Of a stretch of 64,000 bases of DNA, positions 1 to 8,142 are shown one piece after another (the first letter of the stretch is position 1; each line of letters begins with the position of its first letter). The stretch comes from Trichaptum fuscoviolaceum (lineage: Eukaryota > Basidiomycota > Agaricomycetes > Hymenochaetales > Trichaptaceae), in contig CAJSYZ010000005.1 in the NCBI GenBank assembly GCA_910574455.1, positions 6,324,001-6,388,000 on the forward strand. The letters are read 5' to 3'. The translations under genes were made by a program, and so were the position numbers. Below the pieces are notes generated by a model that was given only the letters and a program-made list of their open reading frames with translations, did no database searches and was not told where the DNA came from.

Positions 1-211
1 TACTCCAAGCTCAAAACTTACTTCCTTGCGCTCACTTTCCGTAGAATTTAGCTACTGGAACCCAACAAATCAAGTGTTCAACAGCGACTGGCGCCCGACA
101 AATTTAAACCGCCTGAATTGCTACGCCAAGAGATTAACAGCGAGGGATGCATAGAAGAAGAATTGGTGAAGATGTTGTTCAGAGACGCTGGCGTACTACA
201 AACGTAACCAT

Positions 212-559
212 CTACGGCATATTTGCGCCTTTTGATGTTCTCTTCAGAGGGGACTGGGAAGGAAGCTTCCGAGGCAGCACTTGGTTTGTTGCACTCACAA
301 AAAGCCGAGCGCTCAGGCTTTTGCGAGTGCCGCGGTCCAAAGGTCTGGACTTCCGATGCCAGTCGCGATCGATCCCCAGCTGGTTGTCCTCAGAGTCGTT
401 GACAGTGATGGAGGCCGAGTTAAGTAGCTTCTTCTTCGCCGCCTTCTTAGAGTCCGAGGGTACCTTATCGGATTGTACTGACGGATCGTCCTTTAGGGTT
501 GTCGTATGGCGGCGATCCTGTGCCAGTTGCCTTGACCGGTGGGTGGGACAATGGGGAGT
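212..559 (-). CDS. possible exon of an unrecognised gene
   Basis: The minus strand is open for 116 codons between a TAA just upstream of 559 and a TAG at 212-214, with no in-frame ATG, so if it is coding it must be an exon of a spliced gene. The predicted peptide is basic, with a lysine-rich stretch near its middle (KKAAKKK) and many Ser/Arg pairs in the C-terminal half. No family is recognised. A plus-strand ORF of 138 codons (147-563) overlaps it and is an equally weak candidate. Bases 1-211 and 560-1348 show nothing else that I can support. Confidence 0.2.
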   Translation of the reverse strand, partial: TPHCPTHRSRQLAQDRRHTTTLKDDPSVQSDKVPSDSKKAAKKKLLNSASITVNDSEDNQLGIDRDWHRKSRPLDRGTRKSLSARLFVSATNQVLPRKLPSQSPLKRTSKGANMP

Positions 560-1348
560 TTAGCAATCTTCCGGGCAACAAGAAACTCAGACCATGTTCT
601 TGTCCAAGCTCTGACCACCAAGGCACGAAGGTATCTACTATAGTTACTAGGTTGCGTCGTACCGGAAATTGATCCAAGTCGAAAAGGTGCTGGGCAGGAC
701 TGAGTCTCGCCAGATTGCACCATTATATCCTTTTATTGAATATTTCTAACCCCCATTAACTACAAACTTTTTGTAACACGATGATCTTGACGCATTTCAC
801 CACAAGTTTCCAGTACTAGTTGAGTGTATCAGTGATGACAAATGCTGTTAACCTGGTAAGTTATAACTTGAACGGAAGCGGGTGAAATATAGCAGATTTG
901 AAGTCAAGTGCCTTTAAGCGAGACGAAGATTCGTGATACACTATGGGTCCGAGTCTGCAGAGCAGTAATGAGTCCGTGATCTCCTTTATTTATTTTCTTG
1001 TTTTTAACTATTTTTAGGTGCTTAAAAAGTTAGGAAACGCAGTTCAAACTACAGCAATCGCAAAATCTGAATTCATGCCAGTGTTAAGACTGTCATCAAG
1101 GATGTAGAGGAAAATGGGTAGAAAATTGTCTAAATCATGTGTCTAAAAACGCCAAGAAAAAAGCAGAAAAAGAGAACATGAGGCAACAAATTGTACTACC
1201 ACGCGTGAGATCAAAACAAAAGTCTTTCAAAATCCAAGACCAAAAACAAAAGCAGATCGAAGTCCGAGAAGACGAAATTTTCAGATCGTGAAAGTCCGTA
1301 TTATATAGTTCGATTTCCAGAGTCTGTAAAATTTGCGCGCCAACGAGT

Positions 1349-1782
1349 TTAGTACAGGGACGCCTTTTCGCAGCCCACTGCCACAATGCCCGATCCTGTG
1401 AACAAGCATTAGATGATATATATTTGTGGGGGTGGAAAACTTCGCTAAGCGTACCGTATGACTTATCGCAACAAACCGGCTTGAATAAACACTCTGGCTT
1501 CTTGCCTCCGCTAAGCTTAATTATCTCGCAGGTCAGACCAGCATCCAGCTTCGCCTCCTTGTCCGTGAGCTCCGCATGGAAGAGGCCGAGTAGGGCCCCG
1601 ACGTCCTTGACGGGCGTCTCGGCGAGGCAGCAGAGCGGCTCTGTCTTGCACTTCGAGATCGGCGGAGGTGGCGACGGAGGAGGGGGAGGTGTGCCACTGG
1701 GCTTCGGACTTGGGGCTGCAGAGGCCGAGAGGGCGAAAATGAATGAAAGGAGGAGGGAGAGGAGAAACGTAGAAATCTTCAT
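1349..1782 (-). CDS. class I-type hydrophobin, secreted
   Basis: Two exons, 1455-1782 and 1349-1395, with a 59-base intron (1396-1454, GTACGC..CACAG, branch CTAAT), give a 124-residue protein. Residues 1-23 form a signal peptide (MKIST, then a Leu/Phe-rich core ending SASAA). A proline-rich spacer follows, including a PPPPPSPPPP run. The eight cysteines have the hydrophobin layout C-x5-CC-x32-C-x12-C-x5-CC-x12-C-x6, with a C-terminus GIVAVGCEKASLY typical of the family. Splicing is decisive: without it the last cysteine and the ending are lost. Hydrophobins are secreted and self-assemble into amphipathic films on hyphae and fruit bodies. The start is the ATG next to the signal peptide; an in-frame ATG at 1953 lies upstream of the likely transcription start. 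The proline-rich insert and many charged residues between Cys3 and Cys4 are unusual for class I proteins. Confidence 0.85.
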
Positions 1783-1962
1783 GGTTAATTGATTTTTGTA
1801 CGATTTTTTATTCGATGCGCTATAGACCTTCGAATGACCCAAAGGGAGCGAAGAACGTTGAGACCGGGACTGAGATCGCTGAGAGCACGAGCGAGCAGGC
1901 AGTCGGTCGAGAGATACGGACGACGCTGGGGTGAAGGAGATAGACGCTTTCAACCCAACGTG

Positions 1963-1970
1963 TTTATATA
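1963..1970 (-). promoter_or_regulatory. TATA box of the hydrophobin gene
   Basis: The minus strand reads TATATAAA here, about 180 bases upstream of the hydrophobin ATG. A start about 30 bases downstream (near 1935) would give a 150-base leader and would exclude the upstream in-frame ATG at 1953. Confidence 0.55.
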
Positions 1971-1989
1971 CTTATCGTAGTTGAAAATT

Positions 1990-2957
1990 AATTGCGGGTA
2001 ATGGACGCCGTGGCCCCATACATCATGATACAGATTTCCATTGACGTTGCGCGCTTGTGTCGGTGCCTTAAGGTTGAGCTAGTCCGCGAATCAAGGACCA
2101 GGCCGATCTACTGAGCAAACACGATGCCAATATGGTAAGCGTGTCTTGCCTTTCTAGGCAACTATACTTACCATATTTGGTCTTTCGGGTCCGTGCCGAT
2201 TATGGAAGCGATTGGCGCTCGGCTGTGACGTCAACTCCGTGTCTATGATGAGATGCAGGGATGTAGAGCTGGGTAATGAGCGAGATGGAATATAGTCAAT
2301 CTGACAATTATCAAAGGCGTTCTGCTCACCCTACCATTGTACATAGATCATCTGATGCGGTCGTGCTGGACAGCTAGGTCTTACTACAAGTAGAATGCGA
2401 TCATGATGTCAAGGACCGAGGTAACCAGATACGATACCTCAAAGACTCACCGCCCAATTCATTCACGGCGTTTGAGTGCACGAAGCGCGCTGCCAGTGTA
2501 CGAAACTCCTGCCTCATGGACCTGGACTAGAAGTCACATCAGAACTGATGTCGAATTCTGCGCCACCATTACCCTTCAGTAGTTTCCAAAGTTGTGATGC
2601 GGGGAAATAGCGGGCTAGAGGATCTTAAGATGGTAAATCTCGAATCCAGCATTTAATTTATTCCACCCAACACTCTGATCTTCGAGCGCTTTAACGCATG
2701 CACAAGGGCAAGTACAAGGGCGAAAGCGGAACCCGCCGCATATTCCGAGAGCTGTGGGGCGCAGATTGCGCTAATGGGATCGTCGATACTAGACCCGGAT
2801 ACTTCTGTTCCTACATGCAGTGAGCCTATCCATGGCTGATATGTACCGCGCTTGTAATATTCAACTTGAATGCACGTTCATTCATAACCTTCTGAAAAAA
2901 GAATTGCTTCTCATTATCACGAGGATCAAGAATCGTGAACAGTATCTGTCAGACAAA
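1990..2957. other. intergenic, no gene seen
   Basis: No ORF here resembles a known protein. An inverted repeat (CCAATATGGTAAG near 2128 against CTTACCATATTTGG near 2170, about 30 bases apart) could form a hairpin. Nothing else is supported. Confidence 0.4.
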
Positions 2958-3353
2958 TCAGTCCTTTGTACTCTCTTTATCGGCTCGCTCACGCCATTTC
3001 CGAAGCTTCTCAATGGACTCAGCACCCTTTGCCTCACCCTCGTAAGGGCATTCGTTCTTCTTTCCCAGGAACTTCGGAAGGTCATCGTTGATGTCCTCAA
3101 CGCGCGAGCCATAGAGCATGTGGTGCGTCCTATTTGTATGACGCGGATGAGGTGCAGCGGGAAGCTGTAAGCGGGTTGCTGCCAATTGGGTGAGATGGAG
3201 ACTTACGCGCGGAACGGTCCTGGTAAGAGGTTCTGGTCAAACTCGATGAGTCCTGGAAACATAAGGAGCATCTTCCGCCCTTCATCACAAATCGGGCTAT
3301 GACAGCGAGCGCAGGAAATCTTCAGAGGTAGTTTATATTCCGCGCGCTTGTCA
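2958..3353 (-). pseudogene. 3' half (exons 3-4) of a GFA/CENP-V-domain gene
   Basis: Exon 3 (3207-3353) and exon 4 (2958-3129) are joined by an intron at 3130-3206 (GTAAGT..AATAG). Exon 3 carries the second zinc motif CARCHSPICDEG followed by the hydrophobic strand MLLMFPGLI. Exon 4 carries HHMLYGSRVEDINDDLPKF, the usual C-terminal part of fungal GFA (glutathione-dependent formaldehyde-activating, DUF636-like) proteins. There is no start codon; the first two exons lie at 49403-49787. Upstream of exon 3 the acceptor (GGCAG) and branch (CTGAT) of intron 2 remain, and then the T1 terminal repeat begins at 3394. With the 5' half the gene would encode 211 residues. It is called a pseudogene because 46 kb of transposons now separate the halves. 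Confidence 0.8.
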
Positions 3354-3393
3354 CTGCCATTGGCATCAGAAAGGTGGTTCGGACAGACATATA

Positions 3394-3427
3394 CAGGTGG
3401 GTGTAAAAAGTGGTGGAACAGTCACAT
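3394..3427 (+). repeat. T1 terminal inverted repeat, low-coordinate end
   Basis: 34 bases starting CAGGTGGGTG, preceded by TA at 3392-3393. It matches the inverted sequence at 49352-49385 with one A/G difference. Confidence 0.85.
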
Positions 3428-3621
3428 CAGGGAAACTTCCTTCTGCTTATGGCAACTGACGCGTCCTGACGCTGCCTGATTTGGCTGGCACCCGCCTTGA
3501 GGGTCGCTACTTCGTCTGAAAATACACTGATTGCCTTACCTCACTGAAATAAGGAGTGTTTCAGGATGCAAGCCGTCTGTCAGTACATCAGAGTGCAAGT
3601 CAGGATTTCAGTGCTCAAGTG
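3425..3621 (+). repeat. MITE-like repeat M, copy 1
   Basis: About 197 bases starting CATCAGGGAAACTTCC and ending CAGTGCTCAAGTG. A near-identical copy lies at 49944-50140 and a diverged one at 50146-50322. It is rich in CAGGA/TCCTG and CTGA words and has no coding potential. The class is not determined: no clear terminal inverted repeat or target duplication was found. Confidence 0.6.
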
Positions 3622-3978
3622 AATGAGGACTTAGAGTTTTTTACAAGATTCTGTTGTTTCCCACAATAGGAAAATTGATGTTGAACTTGAAGTGTTGCGG
3701 GCTTGCCCATGCCTTTTCCTCCTCACCATCATTCCTGACTCACCGCACTCGTCACACTCCTATCGACACCCGCCAATGCCACTCCTTTACAGTTCTGAAC
3801 TCGGGAACTGTTAGGCACACTTCACTCTCTTCAACGCTTGGCGGGTCGGCTTGTGGTTGGCGCATCCTTCACAACATAGCTCATCAGGCGGAAGGTGTAA
3901 AACATCGCGTGCACCCGCGGCGATACAAGTATGCACCCAATCACTCTTATTCAAGGATGATGCTTAAGCTCAAGTAGA

Positions 3979-6060
3979 TTACAGCAGAACAACTGCTTCG
4001 GGAACCACAAGAGCGCCAGGAAACAGCTTTTCACGCGCCAAAACAACGCATTGAAGACTTTGAGGGACACTATGAATACCGAGGCCGGAAGCGTAAGGAG
4101 TTTGAGGAGAGGATTCGGCGGACGAGGGGAAACTTGTATGTTTTCATGCTTGGGTTTATCTTTCAGGTGCTGACTTGAAACAGGAAAGAATGGAAATCCT
4201 ACGTTAGTTGGGAGGTACATACACTATCAAAATGACTGGAGTTATGACTGAAACTCAACGTAGGCGAGTCCAGGCGAATATGAACGTTCGCGCTCGGTAT
4301 ATGAGCGCGCTCTCGATGTAGACCCACGAAGTGTCCAACTCTAGCTCTCCTACACGGAGATGGGACTGAAGGGGCGAAACATCCAGCACGCACGCAATCT
4401 GATTGACCGGGCAGTGACTTTGTTGCGGCGCATCGACCAACTCTGGTACAAATACGTGCATCTGAAGGAATCGCTCGGAAACGTCGCTGGCGCGGGTCAA
4501 GTATCTGAGCGATGGGTGCAATGGGAGCCAGAGGACAAGGCATGGCAGGCGTACATCAAACTCGAAGAGCGATACCAAGAACTTGATCGCGCGAGTGCGA
4601 TATCCAAGCGGTGGGTTGCTGTTCGACCTGAACCCCGCGTCCGAGTCAAATCAGCGAAGTTTGAGGAGGAGCGAATCAGGCCTGACAAGGCTCGTGAGGT
4701 GTTCCAGATGGCACTAGAGTTCTTAGGTGATGATGCGGAACAAATCGAGAAGCCGCAGGCGGTGTTTAGCGCTTTCGTGAAGATGGAAACTCGATTGAAG
4801 GAGTACGACCGAACTAAGGTAATCTACAAGGTATGCACTTCCCAAGCTTATGTGCTTCTAAGTTTTAAAGCCCTTTAGTTCGCGCTGGACAGATTACCTC
4901 GCTCCAAGCCCCAGGCACTCTATGCTACCGTTTGAAAAAGTGGCATGGAACTTGGAACACTCTCGAAACCACTGTTCTGGGGAAGAGGAAGGTCAAATAT
5001 GAGGAAGAACTTGCGCACGACGGTCGAAACTACGACGTATGGTCTGACTATGCTCGCTTGGAAGAAGACTCACTGAGGTCACTTTGGGAGGAAGACGCGT
5101 CTGAGGACGAGATTGAAAGCACGATAAACCGGGTTCGTGAAGTCCACGAGCGAGCTGTTGCGCAAATACCCCCCGGTGACTTGGAGCGTCACTGGAGACA
5201 ATACATCTTTCTGTGGCTGGACTACGCATTGTTTGAAGAAGTGGATACAAAAGTCTGGTGTTTCTTTCATGTCTCTTTTTCAAGTGCTAACAACCGCCCA
5301 CGCAGGATTATGATCGGACACGGCAAGTATACCGAACAGCATTACAAGTGGTCCCCCACTAACAATTCACGTTTGCGAAGCTGTGGCTCATGTTTGCGAA
5401 CTTCGAGGTTCGGCGACTTGATCTACCCGCAGCACGCAAATTGCTCGGTGCTGCAATCGGCATGTGTCCTAAGGAAAAGCTCTTCAAAGGCTATATCTAA
5501 CTTGAGCTCGATGTAACTACCAATTGCTCTTATCATTTGCATGGTTTACTGACATTGTCTTTCAGCTTCGAGAATTTGACCACGTGCGGACGCTCTACGA
5601 AAAGTACATCGAATATGATCCAACGAACTCCTCGGCCTGGATCCAATTCGCCCAGTTTGAGGCGGCGCTTGCGGACTTCTCTCGAGCGCGAGCCATATTC
5701 GAACTTGGCACATCGCAGCAGCCGCTGTCGTACCCCGAAAACCTCTGGAAGGCGTACATTGACTTCGAGTTTGAGCAGGGCGAGCGACAGCGTACGAGGG
5801 ATCTGTATGAGCGCCTGGTGCGCTTGAGTGGCCACGTTAAGGTCTGGCGCGCGTGCGGAAGCGAGCCCGATTTCTGACAATCAGGCGTCGAGGGAAGACG
5901 AGGACGAGGACGAGGATGAGGAGGATGAGGAAAAGATGGTGAAGGGCGATTTGAATCTGGCTCGCCAGGTGTTCGAAAGAGCATTGTCAGCCGCAAGCGG
6001 AGGACGGTCGACGAACCTACAAGGTACGCACTCGCTCAAGCTTATGTGCTTCTAAGTTTA
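3979..6060 (+). pseudogene. CLF1: degenerate copy of a CLF1/crooked-neck HAT-repeat splicing factor
   Basis: Successive exons read like the pre-mRNA splicing factor CLF1/Syf3 (CRNKL1), a HAT-repeat scaffold of the NineTeen complex. It begins [17 protein letters not shown] and includes [19 protein letters not shown], then HAT motifs such as [35 protein letters not shown] and [17 protein letters not shown]. Intron relics remain in place (near 4130-4180, 4831-4878, 5254-5306 and 5516-5564), so the copy derives from genomic DNA and not mRNA. Damage includes a Trp-to-stop change in the QLW..SYTEM segment near 4350, further stops and frameshifts near 4930, 5360 and 5500, and no original N-terminus or C-terminus. 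It lies inside T1 and looks like cargo captured from the host gene. Confidence 0.75.
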
Positions 6061-6362
6061 AAACTCTCCTAATTCGAGCTGGACAGATTACCTCGCTCCA
6101 AGTCCCGGGCACTCTATGCTGCCTACACCAAGTTTGAAAAGCAGCATGGACCTCAGAACACCCTCGAAACCACTGTTCTGGGGAAGAGGATGATCCAATT
6201 TGAGGAAGAACTTGCGCACAACGGTCAAAACTACGACATATGGTATGCTCGCTTGGAAGAAGACTCACTGAGATCACTTCGAGAGGAAGATGCGACGGAG
6301 GACAAGATGGAGAGCGCGATAAACCGGGCTCGTGAAGTCTACGAGTGAGCTGTTGCGCAAAT
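6023..6362 (+). pseudogene. second, internal copy of part of the CLF1 pseudogene
   Basis: This stretch repeats, with about 80 percent identity by eye, the intron and exon at roughly 4830-5170 (words TTATGTGCTTCTAAGTTT and [20 protein letters not shown]). It even includes the intron. It therefore arose by DNA-level duplication after capture, or by recombination with another pseudogene copy. It ends in a stop within REVYE*AVAQ. Confidence 0.65.
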
Positions 6363-6513
6363 GGAGATGCTGAACAAGCTAGCACAGGACAAGGTGGAAG
6401 ACGAGGAGAAGAAAGCAAAGAGACCAGAGGATGAAGAAGACGAGAAACTTGTCCGAAAGTCTTCTCGAAGATTAACGCATCAGGCTCGTCAACTTCTCAA
6501 CTACCGCGGCAGG
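6363..6513 (+). pseudogene. ORF remnant interrupted by retrotransposon A (left part)
   Basis: A Glu/Lys-rich stretch (KVEDEEKKAKRPEDEEDEK) leads into SGSSTSQLPRQ and stops at the A insertion point. The frame continues at 48717 beyond the element. There may be one frame change near 6460. The family is not recognised. Confidence 0.4.
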
Positions 6514-7331
6514 TGTTACGACCGTCGGGAATTGTAGCGGGAAACAGTTTCGGGAAACTGGAATTCGCGACAAGAACCTGCGTTCGGGAATCTGGATTCG
6601 CGACTGGGAACGAGCGTGGGAATTCAGGCGGGAAACGCGCGGGATTCTATCCAGGCGCGTCGCGGGATTCTCAAGGCCAGCTAGGACTCTTCACTGCTTT
6701 GGACGTCAAGTAAGCGGATCCCTAAGGAAGCACTCCACAAGTAAGTATTGCGCAACTAACTACACAGGAGAAAAGAGAGAGATCGCACCTAAGGAAGCAC
6801 TCCACAAGAGGTCAAAAGTGGGGTGCTCCTTACGATGCCTACAGCTATTTATCTACTTCGTAAAGACTGTATAGTTAATCTACGCTAAGTGTCCTTGCGC
6901 AATGCGCACCTATCTACTACAAACGATACATGCTACGACCGCACTGCTAGGCATGTCTATCCCGTCTCTCCAGATGGCTACGGCCTGTCCGTGGACGTCA
7001 GCGTCCGGTCCGGGGCCGCGACTAGCCAGACTAGGTATGCCAGACTGTTGCAGGTCGTCACCTTGAGGTACTAGCGGATTAATGAGCGTATGTTGATAAG
7101 TGAATGTACGTGTGCCGTGGCGGGTCGTCGTAAATGAGTGTGTGTATGCGTGCATGGTTGCCGGGACGGTGGTGCGGGATAAGTCACGTGAGCATGGGAT
7201 CGTGCGATTCGGGAATGAGGTTTCGCGCCGGGAATCCAATGGCGGGATTCTCCCCGCGGGATTGTCTGCTCATGTCGGGATCCTTGGCGGGAAAGTGCGG
7301 GAAATGAGAAAAGGAGCCCGGGATCTCGACA
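6514..7331 (-). repeat. element A, 3' LTR
   Basis: An 818-base LTR with TG..CA ends, equal in length to the copy at 47899-48716 and differing from it by about six bases. It is flanked by GCAGG (6509-6513), which recurs at 48717-48721. On the minus strand it contains ACTTTTGACCT, the self-priming 11-mer. The A pol frame reads into this LTR and stops at 7184. Confidence 0.9.
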
Positions 7332-7345
7332 TTACCCCCCTCCAA
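7332..7345 (-). other. element A polypurine tract
   Basis: The minus strand reads TTGGAGGGGGGTAA directly before the 3' LTR. The identical tract precedes the 3' LTR of element D (38236-38249). It primes plus-strand DNA synthesis. Confidence 0.75.
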
Positions 7346-7553
7346 AGGCACAACTCCGGGGCGCCAAGCTTGAATCTTGCTCAGGTCACAGAGCTCGATA
7401 GCGTTGACTTCTTGAGGGGCGTCCGGGTGTTTTCGATAGAAACTGCGAATTTTAGCCTTTGCATTACCCATATCCTTTGCGGGAATCCATGTATCTTCCG
7501 CGCTTGAATATCCCTTCCATCGTACCAAATATTCAAACCTCCGTCTAAACCGT
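7346..7553 (-). pseudogene. element A pol, C-terminal chromodomain segment
   Basis: The minus-strand frame reads RRRFEYLVRWKGYSSAEDTW, a chromodomain core like that of chromoviral Ty3 integrases, which directs integration to modified chromatin. It is the direct continuation of the A integrase that ends at 26455: removing B and one CCGT target copy joins LDARR to FRRRFEYLV in frame. No separate start exists. Confidence 0.85.
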
Positions 7554-8035
7554 TGTAACACTTGGTTACCACCAGTAGTCCGGACGTCGGATCGTACGAT
7601 TGAGTGCGTACGAAAGTACAAGTTGTTCAGTCAGGAGTTGGGATGTGGACGCAGCGGTCGTACGGACAATTAGTACGATAGTGTAGATACTTCTAGTATA
7701 GGAATCGCGCGTGTACGAGTAGTATATATGGACCTTCGTACAGTCGTGGGAGAATCATCTTATTACCACCTACCACATCCATCGTCTGCAGCAGAAAAGT
7801 CGTCTAAACTCCTCGGCGAAGCGTTCGATTGTCGATCCCTCTCTATCAACGCTCTACAACTTCATGTTAGTCCGTACCGCGGTACGAACGGTTCGAACGA
7901 ATAAGTCGTTCATTCTAGCTGGAGTCCATTTCCTCTCTCAAATCCATTTACCTCCCTTTTTCACTCCCTCTTCCTCCACCCCTCTAAAGAGGGTCTCAGT
8001 CCAAATCAAACCCCCAACTCACTCGCACACTTTCA
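7554..8035 (+). repeat. element B 5' LTR
   Basis: Starts TGTAACACTTGG and ends CACTTTCA. A TATATAT-like motif (AGTATATATGG) sits near 7720, about where a promoter TATA box is expected. It differs from the 3' LTR in the CAGTCGTGG/CGGTTGTGG stretch near 7742. Confidence 0.9.
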
Positions 8036-8037
8036 TC

Positions 8038-8052
8038 TGGAGCCCACCGCGA
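8038..8052 (+). other. element B primer-binding site
   Basis: TGGAGCCCACCGCGA starts two bases after the LTR. It begins with TGG as expected for pairing with the CCA end of a tRNA. The tRNA cannot be named without the host tRNA set. This differs from elements A and D, which use self-priming. Confidence 0.55.
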
Positions 8053-8142
8053 GGGGGTTTTTTTTGTTGAAATAAAAGAATTTTCTCCCACTGGGAAAAC
8101 GATCGTCCTCTCGAGCCACCCGTACGACGGGCAGAGAGAATC

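Noticed and set aside
1783..1953. 57-residue N-terminal extension of the hydrophobin (ATG at 1953)
   Set aside because: It would bury the signal peptide, and the TATA box predicts transcription starting downstream of this ATG.
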